DNA of 64,000 bases from Heligmosomoides polygyrus polygyrus (lineage: Eukaryota > Nematoda > Chromadorea > Rhabditida > Heligmosomidae). Positions within the stretch are counted from its first letter, which is position 1, and the number at the start of each line of letters is the position of its first letter. The notes under the pieces were generated by a model. That model did not search any database and was not told the DNA's origin. It saw nothing but the letters and a program-made list of their open reading frames with translations. This document shows, piece after piece, positions 31,354 to 42,234 of the stretch. The translations under genes and the position numbers were made by a program. The stretch spans positions 106,886,198 through 106,950,197 of the forward strand of contig OX377202.1 in assembly GCA_947396885.1 (NCBI GenBank), in the 5' to 3' direction.

Positions 31354-32100
31354 CAAATAATGGGGAGCACATACGCTGTGGAAAGCGAATGGTTATCGTT
31401 TTTACAGACTTCTACAAGGCTTTCGATAGCGTCTACTGGCCAGCTCTTTGGATGGCATTACAATCATAGCATATAGCACCAACTGCTCCAGCTTTGTTCG
31501 CACGCGAAGGGAATGCAAGTGTGTTTTCGATTCGATCTAGTGTGAGGCAAGGATGCGTATTATCGCCGTTGTTGTTCAATACTGGTGTCGATGCAATTAT
31601 GCAGAGGGTATTTAGCGGCAGACAAGGAACTCAATTTGGAGAAGGTCAATTCGAAACAGACCTCGCTCGTGTTCGCGGACAACAGTGTCATCTTTGCAGA
31701 CAACGCATTGCGTAGCACCCGCTCAACACTGTCGCCGACGTCGACGACAACAGCGTCGCCGATGTATAACATATGCCCAATACTTCGACTTCAAGCGACG
31801 CGACGCCACGTATTGTGACCACATTGATCGAGCAACGCGATCGATCAGTTTGGCCACCATACATGCCGTCGTGTCGCTCAGCGTCGGAAGTATAAACGGG
31901 CCTTATAGCTCTTCCAACAAACTGATTGTGATTGGAAAGGCCGAGAATACGAAGGCGCTCACAACTGACGGTACGGTTTGTAGGCTTTAAATGGATGTCT
32001 CCCATATCGAACAAACTGAAGAATTCAAGTAACTTAGCAGTAAGTGAGCACTGCAAGAGCCACGGAAGGAGCACAACACAAAGGTTCGTCTGAAGATGCT
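31354..32100 (+). pseudogene. Non-LTR reverse transcriptase fragment, broken
   Basis: The frames read VIVFTDFYKAFDSVYWPALW (catalytic block A), SSVRQGCVLSPLLFNTGVDA (block B), then FGEGQFETDLARVRGQQCH where the YADD block has been scrambled, then after a MITE KAENTKALTTDGTV and HIEQTEEFK (the LTTDGS..YLGS-type region of RTE-like and related RTs). Stops and frameshifts are frequent. Two foldback elements interrupt or border it. Confidence 0.75.
31775..31905. repeat. Foldback family A copy nested in a LINE
   Basis: CCCAATACTTCGACTTCAAG to GTCGGAAGTATAAACGGGCC, inside the reverse-transcriptase remnant at 31354-32100. LINE coding similarity resumes on the far side. Confidence 0.82.
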
Positions 32101-32261
32101 GGTAAAACGAACATTTTAATACCTTTTGTACTATGTAACATAGTTGTTTAAATTACAATTTTGAAAATTTAACAATTTACACCTTTCTTTACATCTTTGA
32201 ATTCTTTTCTTATGTTTTGAATATTTATTTATGTTTATTAGCTACAAAATTTGTTCAACGG

Positions 32262-33305
32262 CCATCACTTTCGCGTCAATCGATAGAGCGCTTATGACTG
32301 TAGGATGCGATGCTCTTTCAGTGGACAATAATTTTGCGACGACGGACATTCGGACAAATGGACGGCCTAGCTCCTTTGTGCAAAGTGGGATTCTCTACAG
32401 ACCATAAGGTGGTAGTCTACATTAACTGAACTATATCGTTTTGTTGTTGTTAGGCTTCTTCACATATTCGCCATGTTCTGGATAAAATCTATAACATGTC
32501 TATATCGATCGAGCAATAACATTGAGTGTTATGTTTATTCTGCTGTTGCTGTTTATTTTTCATGAGATTGTTAAATGGCAACTTCATGCGCATTAGTCAA
32601 ATTAGAAACGATGCGAAACGCTTCGGACGGCCATTAATTTTGCGCAGACAAGCATGCAGACAAGCGTATGGTATAGCCCTTCTATCTAGAGTGGGATTTT
32701 CTATACACTTTCAGTTGTAAATCGATTTTAATCGATCGATAAAGGCTGAAAAGTTTGTTAACTTGTTGTGAAGCCTATCCACCAGTCAACAATTAAATCT
32801 AATCAAAAATCGTCAATATCGATTGGATATTGATTAAGCGATTGAATTTCTACGTTTACTAGCGTTTGGTTGTTGTAAAGCCTGTTCATTAGGTATCGAT
32901 CGCATCTGCTTCATAGGGGCTTTCTTCGAGCGGTCACAAATTTTGCGCGGACGGACATACAGAGAAGCGTGCAGTATAGCTATACAGAGTGGGATTTTCT
33001 ATACTCTTTCAGTTGGAAATCGATGCTAATCGATCGATATAGGTTGAAGATATTGATTACTTGTTGTGAAGCCTCTCCCTCAAATGCCTAACCAGTATGA
33101 GCATAATAAGTTCCAATCAAAAATCGACAATATCGATTGGATATTGATTAGGCCATTGAAATTCATCGTCTACTCCAGTTTAGTTGTTGTATAGCTTGTT
33201 CATCTGGTGTCGCATCCGCTTTACAGAAACGCTCTTCGAGCGGCCACTAATTTTGCGCGGACGGACATACAGGCAAATGGACGAACGGATAGCCTAACCG
33301 CTAGG
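32262..33305 (+). repeat. Complex array family R, about 307-bp period
   Basis: The core TAATTTTGCGC(G/A)GAC recurs at about 32634, 32941 and 33247, and a weaker one at about 32274. Between cores lie GTGGGATTTTCTATACTCTT, AATCGATCGATAAAGG and TTGTTGTGAAGCCTGTTCAT-type blocks in the same order. Confidence 0.8.
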
Positions 33306-33501
33306 ATCTTCAAGACAGGTTAACGTGGAACTAGTCCCGGTACCGTGCTAAAAAGGTCCAAAAATCGGCTAAAACTTTGAAAATCGCTAAACTACGTAGC
33401 CCAGAATAATCAAGGGAACGACGACAGATAGAGCTTTATAGGTGATAAAAATGTAAAAACTAAAAGTATTTATAATGTGTAAAACAAGGCAGGAAACTCA
33501 C

Positions 33502-33601
33502 GTTGTTCACGCTTCAGCCGCTGGTAGGTGAAAAGCAGTTGCAGCTTCGAAATCATCGAGAGGACACATAGAAACTGTGCGAGCACGTCCACGACGGCCA
33601 T
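33502..33601 (-). CDS. First exon of a membrane protein with SL acceptor
   Basis: An ATG at 33601 opens MAVVDVLAQFLCVLSMISKL then QLLFTYQRLKREQ, 33 codons plus one base, and meets a perfect GTGAGT donor at 33501. Ten bases upstream of the ATG is GAGTTTAG, a plausible trans-splice acceptor. The hydrophobic stretch at residues 3-24 could be a first membrane helix or signal anchor. No downstream exon can be placed with confidence. A TACTTTTAG acceptor at about 33458 gives a phase-compatible but short frame. No family recognised. Confidence 0.45.
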
Positions 33602-33619
33602 TGACGTCGTCTAAACTCC

Positions 33620-34689
33620 ACGGCTGGATACGGTAGCAATTACGAAACTAATGAAGTGGTCAATGGTTACGGTAATAAAAGATGCTGGTGGACAATTGGA
33701 GTGAAACACCTCCGAAACGTATAGGTCCATGGACAGAGATTTTATTTCCTAAAAAATTAATAAAAAATCGAAAAAATCAACTGGAACTGGTGGTTTCAAA
33801 GAAACTATTTATGCATATAAAGAAGCAAGATCTTTGTAGACCCCAAAAAGGTAGCTGTCGCCAATAGAAGTAGTAGCAGCCATGAGCTCATGACAAGGCA
33901 TGCAGTTCTAGTACGTACTAGCCCATAAATAATTAGCCGAGCGAAGCTACAGCTCAGATGAATGCTCCCTGTGGCTCCGCCCCTTCATACCAGCAACGCC
34001 TGGGGAAACGAATGACTCCGCCCACTCAAGTGCACGAAGAACTTCCAGCGTTCACTCTACGTTTCTAATGAGCGACAAAACATTCTGGAGTGCGCCATGC
34101 GCTCCAAATCTAAGCATTTTGACGGTGTTCAGCGTCTTCATCTACGGCTTCAGAGATAAACGCGGCTCTGAATTGAGAAGCTTCGCAGGAAAAAATAGCA
34201 AAATTACAAAAAAGAGAAGAGTAGTTTTAGTACCGTCTTCAAACTCGTCCACATAAGTGCTTCTCTTGTGGTTTTCAACGAAAAAATTAGCAACATCCCC
34301 CCATAATATAATAATAAACGAAACAAAAAACAAAAAAAAGAAAAATAAAACGGTGGATAAATCCCATTGAAGAAAAATGTTAAAAAAGAAACGAATAGAA
34401 ACACAATTCGAAACGTACCCAGAAAGAGGAATACGAAGCAGAGACAGCAGTGCAAAAAACTTCTATTAAAAATACTGTGAAAAAAGTTCGGTTAAAAGAA
34501 ATAATTGAGAAGTAGAAATTGACGGGGAGAAAACAAAAACAAAATTGTTTCAAAAAGACAAATGGTTCAGTTTGTTATAATTTTTTTGGTAAATATCGAG
34601 TTACTGCCCCAGAGTTGGATCACATACCAGCGCACCAGCAGAAAACGTTAAATTTATGATCATAGACATTAAATATTTGTGTCAAACCG
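33620..34689. other. No gene recognised
   Basis: 33960-34035 holds CTCCGCCC motifs seen also at 11.88-11.94 kb. 34290-34560 is A-rich low-complexity DNA. The remainder is nondescript. Confidence 0.4.
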
Positions 34690-36110
34690 CGAACTCTGAA
34701 AACGGCCACTAATTTTGCGCGGACGAACACATAGACAAACTGACAGTTCAACTTTTTTATACGGAGTAGAATTTTCTCATAACGGCAGACAGTCGGCGGT
34801 CTGTGAAGTAAATGGGCAGTCGGTGCATCTTATATAACACTTTTTACTATAATTTTAATTTTTTTCTAAAATTTTAAATATTAAGAATTTACTAGTTTAC
34901 TATAAGTTTTGGTACTCATCGAATTATTGCTTCAGAGTTTCGGCAGGAAACCATAGCATATGCTGCAGCTCATGGACTATCATATTCGCGCCAATAGGGC
35001 AATCAATACAGGCATACGATAGACAGCTGTACGGGCGATCATTAATTTTGCGCAGACGAACATAAAGACAAATGGACGGCTCGGGTCTCTAATTCAAATA
35101 AAATTTTCCCTTAAAGCCAGACGTTCAGCGGTTTATGAAGCGAATAGGTGGCCGATACAGTTTACACTTTAGTTTTTTATATTTTTGGAGTATTTATCGA
35201 GTTATTGCCCCTCAGCTTTAAGGTTTTCTGCTGGTGGATCACATACCGGCCCACCAACAGAAAACCTTAAAGCTTATGATCACAAACCATCACATTCGTG
35301 TCAACCAGCGAACTTTGTGAACGGCCATTAATTTCGCGAGGACGAATATGCGGATAAACGAACGGTCCAGCAAATATGCACTATACCACACCATAAGCGA
35401 TCGATTCCAACGACACCTCGCGGACTTTGTCATTCGTATCGATCGGTTGTGGTGGTTAATCTCCTTGCATTTACTTACTTTATTAGTCCCTTCTGCACTG
35501 GCTTCTCTGTAAAAAGTAGGATTTTCTCCTAACGCCAGTTAGTCGGCGGTTTGTGAAGTGGATAGAAAGCCGGTGCATATAATACTTCAGTTTACTATAA
35601 TTTCTGGTACTCATCGAGTTATTGCCCCAGGTAGTTGAGCTTTGACAGGAAACCATAGCATATGCTCATGGACTGTCATATTGGCGACAATAGGGCAATC
35701 GATACAGGTCTACTATAGATAGCTGTGTGAGCGGCAATTAATTTTGCGCGAACGAACGTACAGACAAATGGACAGCTCAGATCTCTAATTCGAATAAAAT
35801 CTTCCCCTAAAGCCAGACATTCAGCCGTTTGTAAAGTGAAGAGATGGCCGATACAGTTTACACTTTAGTTTTTATGGTATATTTTTGGTACTTGGTGAGA
35901 TATTGTCCCTCAGGGGTGGGTCATATTCCAGTGCTGCAGCAGAAAACCTTGACGCTTGTTCTCACCGGTGGTCATATTTGTGTCAAACGGCGAGGTCTGC
36001 GAGCAGCAATTAATTTTGCGCGGACGAACATACGGACAAACGGACGAAGCAATTGTTGTATACGGTGTAAAATTTTCCCTTGATGGGGTAGAGAACCAGC
36101 GGCTCGTGAA
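34690..36110 (+). repeat. Complex array family R with higher-order organisation
   Basis: Cores TAATTTTGCGC or variants lie at about 34708, 35042, 35328, 35739 and 36009. Two subtypes alternate. The type with GGAAACCATAGCATATGCT and CAATAGGGCAATC occurs at 34950-35220 and again at 35650-35915, about 697 bp apart, giving a dimeric higher-order repeat. Frames reading INFARTNIRTNGR are array translation, not protein. Confidence 0.8.
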
Positions 36111-36835
36111 CAGCCGATTCTGTTTATTATAAATTTTGGCACTTATCGAGCTGTTGGCTTAAAACCCGCAGAGAGTTTGACAGACGTTGTGCTCTATCAT
36201 TTAATAAGCGAATGCTTCGAAGTTCCATGACCGGATACACAACGAAAGCGAAAGCACTGCTATTGACTCATCTGTGTCGCTATCCGCTGTCTGTGGAGTT
36301 GTTTTCGGGCAGCGCCCTAATTGTTATAATCTCCACTCAAGGCCGGTAATTTCCGCGACAGCCTGTGTTCCACGAAACGCAAAAAGTTGGCGTGATTAGA
36401 ACTTTCAGTAGTGAATAGAACGCTAGGAAACCAAGAAAGAGATGATGACGGAGAAACCAGGCATGCCCAAGTGCCCATTCGTCTTCTGGGTAACGTCAAC
36501 ATCGCTTGTGATGGCCAATAAATAATGTAATGGCATTGGCTCGCTGGACACGTCTACAAATGTACGCTTGGTGGAGTCAGAAGTGTCTCTGAGTCATTTC
36601 GCTTCTAGAATCGTCTTGGAATTCATAATAACCTGAGAAGTCGAGAAAGTTCTGGAGGGGTTGGGAGGGAAAGAATTCAAGGAACTACAACACCGAAGTA
36701 GCTACTAATTGTAAAGCGAAAATGTCAAAAGAAAAAAAGGTAAAAAGACCCTGAAAACGGTACGATATCTAACCAGTTGCATCCCAGATTCACCATTTTA
36801 ACAACAAATTGGACACTCTTTTAAACAAGCGTATG
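36111..36835. other. No gene recognised
   Basis: No exon or repeat I can support. A solo AAATTGGACACTCTTTTAA near 36808 resembles the end of the 8014-8784 element. Confidence 0.4.
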
Positions 36836-36965
36836 GCTCCGTTTATACTTCCATCGCCGCGCGACGCGATGCCATAGCGGCCGAATTGATCAATCGCGTC
36901 ACTCGATCAATGTGGCCACTATTCGTGGCGTCGCGTCGCTCGGCGTCGAAGTATAAACGAGACCT
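36836..36965. repeat. Foldback family A copy
   Basis: GGCTCCGTTTATACTTCCAT to GTCGAAGTATAAACGAGACC, with GGCCGAATTGATCAATCGCG inside. Confidence 0.85.
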
Positions 36966-37136
36966 ATCGCGGAACGCGATTTTTGTACTTTTTCAGGAAA
37001 AACACATGCGATTCCATTCGGGGAGCGATTGCTGAGGGCTGCGAGCGCGTTCCGTTGACCCACTGATCGCGCGCAACCGGGATTTGAACTACTCGTCGAA
37101 TATTGACGCCCAGTTCTAGAACGTTCCCCAAACACG

Positions 37137-37276
37137 TAAGGCCCCGTTTATACTTCGTCGCGGCGCGATGTGATGGCCACGCAATGAGGCCAAATTGATC
37201 GATCGCGTCGCACAATCAATATGGTCACTATACGTGGCGTCGCGTCGCGCCGCGACGAAGTATAAACGACCCCTAA
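37137..37276. repeat. Foldback family A copy
   Basis: TAAGGCCCCGTTTATACTTC to GAAGTATAAACGACCCCTA. Same CGTCGCGGCGCGA subtype as 13004-13143. Confidence 0.85.
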
Positions 37277-37665
37277 AAGGGCAGCTCAGAGCGCGAGAAC
37301 ATTCATTCCTCGTCTCCCATCGCCATCCGCCCTCTCTGCCGATTCCTGCCGTCCTCCATCGGTCTCCGGTGATCCGTTCATCCTAAGGGAACCCCCATCC
37401 GCGATATAAGACGGGTTTTGCGACTTCATTCCTAAAGCTTTGGGTGAGACAACCGCGGATGCGATGGCGCAAAAACCACAGCAAACGTTTCATGACCTAT
37501 AGCCTTCACCCACTGTCACTTTTGCTGGTTATCGTAGGGCCTTGTGTGGTAGTTGCCTGATTGTGCTCTTAGTTCTTGATGAGTCTCAGTTCACCTTTTA
37601 CGCATCTGTAAAATGTATTTCTCCATTTCGTGTAGTATTATTGTTAACATTTTAATTGTTCGTTC
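37277..37665. other. No gene recognised
   Basis: Pyrimidine-rich at 37310-37380, then nondescript up to the SL1-like site. Confidence 0.4.
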
Positions 37666-37687
37666 AGTTTAATTACCCAAGTTTGAG
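37666..37687 (+). ncRNA. SL1 sequence, 21 of 22 matches
   Basis: The only mismatch is the first base. GT follows directly, as in an SL RNA donor. The next 100 nt contain GTGTTCGAGACGTC, a B-box-like motif, but no convincing Sm site. Confidence 0.6.
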
Positions 37688-37884
37688 GTTCTGGTTGTGC
37701 CGCTAATAAGCTGTTGGTGTTCGAGACGTCGGATTCATAAGACCCGCCTGGCGTGGAAGCGTTTTTAAAGCGTACCGTTTCTGAAATCCATTTGAACATC
37801 TTCAACATCAAAACGAGCTCGTTTCACATTAGACCAGAGACTCTTCGAAAAGCTTAGAATAATTTCTTGTTTGAGAGAATTTTA

Positions 37885-38090
37885 GGTACATGTCGTGAAA
37901 GTGAGCAGCATTGGTCGCTGGGAGCGCGCCAGCCAATAATAACCAAGCAGAACACAGACCGATCACATGCCAGCGGATCAGGGCGCCGACTGTACACGCC
38001 CCTTCTGAATGGCACGCCCATGCAATGCGATCTGATTGGATGCGGCACTCCCATCTCCCAATGCTGCCCGTCTTCGCGACATATACCGAA
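37885..38090. repeat. Foldback family C copy
   Basis: AGGTACATGTCGTGAAAGTG to TCTTCGCGACATATACC, with GCAGCATTGG and its complement CCAATGCTGC just inside. Confidence 0.78.
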
Positions 38091-38099
38091 TTTTAATAC

Positions 38100-38940
38100 G
38101 ACTTTCTTTGAATTTTTGATTCACTTACCCAACAAATGAACATTCGTTTAAAAATTTATAAAAATCTATTTTTAAGGACTATTTTTAAGGAAAATATTGG
38201 TTTAAAGCCTGATTTAGAGTGCAATATTAAATTAGAGACTCTCCAAAAAGGTTACATACAGAATAAGTTTTTCGTTCAAGAAAAATTTCGGTTTGATTTC
38301 TTTGAAGTCTTAATTCATCTACCCCAAAAATGAACATACTGCTAGAATTTTTATAAAATTCTCAGTTTTGAGGAAAAATGATGGTTCAAAGATTGTTTTA
38401 ACAGCGGAAAAACGATCATTTTATAGTGCTGAAAGGAGAAATTACCAAACGCCCTTGTCCAAGACGTCGCGTTTTTTATTCGGATGATAGCGGAACTTCC
38501 GTTTGATGCCTGTTAACAGTAGAACAAAAAGAACTATAACGAACACACACACACGTTCACTTTGATGGTTCATGTAAGTGGCATTCACAATCAGGTAAAA
38601 GTTACGGCGAATTTTTTGAATGCATGGCGCAACCTGGCCTTTTAATATGTTATATGCTTGCCTCTTTGCTGTTAGAGACAGACCCTTCACAAGTTTAAGA
38701 CAAATTTTAATCTATTATTCTCCCTAAAAATAAAATTTTTATTAAATTTTTACACTTCCTAGGGAAGGTGAATTAAACAATTTCGAAGAAAGTTATACCA
38801 AATCTTCCTTGAACAAAAAATTACTCTAATCATCTTATTGAATCAGAAGTTGAACCTGCAGGAAGGTTATTTCGATTTGGAAGAGTTCGCTTTGATTTCA
38901 AAAGTCTTAGCTAGCTTAGAAGAGTGCCCAATTTGACGTG
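38100..38940. repeat. Decayed copies of the 8-kb inverted-repeat element
   Basis: TTTCTTTGAA...ATTCA.CTACCC.A.AAATGAACAT occurs at about 38104 and 38299, a period of about 196 bp. 38775-38870 is the inverse of 8085-8180 (AACTTTCTTCGAA, TTTTTTGTTCAA). 38878-38940 matches the right end at 8690-8780 (GTTCGCTTTGATTTC, TTAGCTTAGAAGAG, CCAATTTGACG). Confidence 0.6.
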
Positions 38941-39595
38941 TAAATGAATTTAAAAGGAAAGAAAGAAGGCGCCTCGGCCTCTTCGCTTCAGACCTTTGTT
39001 TCGCGCTCCTCTCGTAACTTTTCTGTAAAGAAGAGGAGCATATATTAATCGAGCTTTAAATTCTATCTAGTTCAGAAAAGATGAAGGATGCCAGTCGATC
39101 AATACAATTGATTCTAATCGATACAGCGTGAACGATGCCCTACAGGAAGCAAGAGAACCCGCACGACAACTAGATATTAGAGGTGACTTGCGATATCAGA
39201 GGACAATGATCGATTAACACTACGTAAAGCTGATTGTCCCGAGCAAATCACCGATTTTAGCGTTGATCATTATGATTTACTGTAATACATTGTGAATTTA
39301 GAGACGTGTTTCCAGTGCAATACCGCATGACCATTTTCCTTCCATTCTAATTTCTCTTTGAATCTAGCCATACAAAGACAATATTCATATGTGTTTTGTA
39401 GAGAATTATCAGAGGATTCTAAAAAACCTGCCCAAGTTTCCTCTGGATTCCCTGGTTCCAAAGTTATCATCGAAAAATCCTGCAGAGCTTGGTGTCCGTA
39501 AATATTTCGCCGCCACTGTATATTATCTTTGTTGTCGCGCAGTTCAGCGGTGGCGCGAAATCATGGTGAAATCGCAAAATTTCAAGTTCGTACGT
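38941..39595. other. No clear gene
   Basis: A plus-strand frame after a TGTTTTGTAG acceptor at 39401 stays open to 39598 (NYQRILKNLPKFPLDSLVPK). A minus-strand frame also covers 39270-39470. I cannot choose between them and neither has a recognised domain. Confidence 0.3.
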
Positions 39596-40015
39596 TAGGC
39601 ACCTCCGTGGATTACTGTGGCATGCCCCGCCGCCCGTGATTACGGTAGGATGACGGTTGCATGTAGAGCCCGCCTAGAGCGAGGTGGTTTAAGGCCCCGT
39701 TTATACTTCGACGCCGAACAACGCGACGCCACGTATGGTGGTCATATTGATTGAGCGACACGAACGATCAATTTGGCCACTTTACATGCCGCCGCGTCTG
39801 TAGGAAAACCAAAAAAAATATCCTGGCTGAGCACTGCCCATGAAGTTGTAGTTGACTGAGAAAGGGTAGAATGCGCTCTGCTCGACTCGACGCATCTCGT
39901 CGAGTCGAGCAGAGCGCAGAGCGTCGTGAAATCTCGTCCGAAACTGACGAACATCCTACTCCGACGGTAATCGAGCGCGTCGCTCCGCCTTTTACAGTAA
40001 TAGGAGGTGCCTAAC
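39596..40015. mobile_element. Inverted-repeat element with nested insertions
   Basis: The ends TTAGGCACCTCCGTGGATTA and TACAGTAATAGGAGGTGCCT are inverted. Inside is the left part of a family A foldback from about 39692 (GGCCCCGTTTATACTTCGAC), whose right end has been lost. A hairpin at 39873-39917 lies further in, with 20-bp perfect arms (GCGCTCTGCTCGACTCGACG) and a 5-nt loop. Confidence 0.75.
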
Positions 40016-40129
40016 GTAGCGCACGGCGAAAGTATTGGTCTACCTCGATCAATTTAAGAAAATGCTTTTAGATTCGTACAGGGTACCTGAAGCTTCATCA
40101 AGGGTCTAACAAGAGGAAGAGAATTTGGC

Positions 40130-40250
40130 CAGATTCATCAACAGCTTACCGCCCCCTAACGGTGAAAATACCCGTTAAACTCATTGTCATGACATTCATT
40201 AGTATCAGGTTTGGCGGTATTTTCACTGTTAGAGGGCGTTAGACGGTTGA
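40130..40250. repeat. Family E foldback (GATTCATCAAC ends), short copy
   Basis: GATTCATCAACAGCTTACCG at the left and GCGTTAGACGGTTGATGAAA at the right; CGGTGAAAATACCCG is mirrored by CGGTATTTTCAC. Confidence 0.75.
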
Positions 40251-40492
40251 TGAAATGCTGCTGCTGAAAAAACCCACGGCTTTCTCCTAGAAATGCATTT
40301 AAACAAAGTGCTTCGTCAGTGCACGAGAATTTCCTTAATCACACGTATTCAAATTGAGCTTCATTGTCTGATATAAATGGAAGCAAACTTGATAGGAAAT
40401 GAGGTGTAACTTGCGAGGCGTGACGCAGAGTGTTCACCGAGTGAAAAAACTCGGAACCTGTGGGATGCTTGGAAAAATCGTTCAGGTGAGAG

Positions 40493-40775
40493 ATTCATCA
40501 ACCGCTTACCGCCCTTTAACGGTGGAAATACCGCCAAACCTGGTGCTGATGAACGTCATATCAGAGGCCGGATTCATGAACGATTGAACCCGTGGGTATG
40601 CGGGGTATAAGGAGTAGAGATAAGATAAGAGTCAGGTAGAGATGAGGTAAGAGCCAGAGACGCAGGCTTGATCGTGGGTATCTCTACCCCTACACCCACG
40701 GGTTAATCGTTGATGAATCCGGCCCTAGGGGTTTGGCGGCATTTTCAGCGTTAGAGGGCGGTAAGCAGCTGATTA
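40493..40775. mobile_element. Family E foldback carrying a second foldback
   Basis: The outer arms are GATTCATCAACCGCTTACCG with GGTGGAAATACCGCCAAACC, and their complements at 40729-40775. The centre is replaced by another element, 40567-40728, with its own GGCCGGATTCATGAACGATT and AATCGTTGATGAATCCGGCC ends and CCCGTGGGTATGCGGGG core. Confidence 0.85.
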
Positions 40776-41153
40776 ACCTCGCTAGAGGAAAGCAAAAAAG
40801 GCAAAACACAACCAGCATGTTACAGCATAGACAGGAGCAATTTGTGGTGAGAGCAGCGAATGGGTGGAGCTTGATTGTTCTCCTCATCAGCGCTATTTCA
40901 CTGAATCCGCAATAACGCACAAGGTTTTGACATATGCGGGCGGAACTTCTCGGACACATTCCGGATGGATGGCTCGAAATTGCGGTGTACAGCTGTCGGG
41001 CGCCGGAGCGCTTTCCGCAGCGCTCGTCTGCAGTGGCAATTACGGATGGAGTGACATAGCAGCGGGATAGAACCCCTAGCCTGCTCGTCTGATACTGGTG
41101 ATGGGAAGTGCCAACCAATAGGTGATTCACCGATCACCGCGTGGAACTAACCA

Positions 41154-41334
41154 GGGGCCAGATTCATCAACGACTTATAGAGATTTAACGGAGAAATTAC
41201 AGCCGAAATTTCTTGTAACGCCAACATTTCACCATATCGTCTGTCGATAAGCCGCGTTATTCGCGTTTTTTCCAGGAATTTCGGCTGTAATTTCTCCGTC
41301 AATTCTCTAAAAGCCGTTGATGAATCCGGCCTCA
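41154..41334. repeat. Family E foldback
   Basis: GCCAGATTCATCAACGACTT to AAAGCCGTTGATGAATCCGG. TAACGGAGAAATTACAGCCG and its complement form the arms, and a GCCGCGTTATTCGCG core lies between. Confidence 0.85.
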
Positions 41335-42234
41335 GGATGCAAACGAGTGGAAGAAAATGGCTGGCAAAAAGAAGGATATCTGAGTCATTTCACTGTAGGA
41401 TCTTTTAATACTATTATAAGGTTGCCGCAAAAGTAATTCCCGAAACGGGTGTGGTGGTTCAAAATGTCATAACATGGTTCATGCACACCTTCTGTTCATT
41501 AAAAGTCGATGGATTTGCCTACAGACGCCGTTCAGCTACAGGAACTAGACAATTTGTTCCGATCACAAAAGTCCTCTGCTTTTATAGAAGTCACCTTCTC
41601 GATCACTTTTCTGGCTAGCCTCGTGCGTTGCTTGTGCTACATGAGTGTGTCAATTGAAAACGGCTATGTAATCACGTCTTGTTCGCTGCATTACACTATT
41701 TGTGGGTAATTAGCAAAATGCTAATAGATCTTCACGACCTCCCAAGGCAGCCTTTGGGGTGCGTACCGGTTTAAAGAGGCCTTTGAGATACAGGGCCGGC
41801 CCCAAAGGTTAATTGTGTATTCTGCCTACTGGTAGTAGTATCGTGAGGCATCTGCTAATGTATGTACATATCCATGGTCAGCGCACCTCCGTCATGACAT
41901 CACCAAGTGCTCCACTCAAGCTCACACGTATTTTTGTCACGACTCACTCTTGTATGCAATCTCGTAGCGGGCAGGCGTATTTCTCTCCGTTTTCTGTTCC
42001 TTTTTTCCTCTCTTTTTTCTCAGCTTCTCTATGCTTTTTGCAAAGTGCCAACCATTATCTGACATCCTCGCTGTTTACCTATGCGTGCCATTATTTATGT
42101 TGTCAAATAAATAAATAAATAAATAAAAGCCATTCGATTCAACACAGCTTTTCCGACATTTCTATAGGGTATATATTCCTCTCCAGTAAAGACTATAAAT
42201 TACAAGAATCGAAGAAAGTTCGAATTGCGGTTTA
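41335..42234. other. No gene; mariner-end-like and tail-like fragments
   Basis: TAAGGTTGCCGCAAAAGTAA near 41416 resembles a mariner terminal repeat, but no partner or transposase is seen. (AAATA)n at 42105-42126 ends a GTGCCATTATTTATGTTGTC sequence, like a LINE/SINE 3' tail. Confidence 0.4.

Noticed and set aside
35844..36083. 79-residue frame with INFARTNIRTNGR wording
   Set aside because: The same wording recurs wherever a family R core is translated, e.g. near 63780; it reflects the repeat.
36964..37140. Possible exon between two foldbacks on the minus strand (frame LELGVNIRRVVQIPVARDQW)
   Set aside because: Competing frame in another phase, no splice sites that fit, and edges set by the foldbacks.
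41416..41500. Mariner element
   Set aside because: Only one TIR-like sequence; no partner end and no transposase wording.
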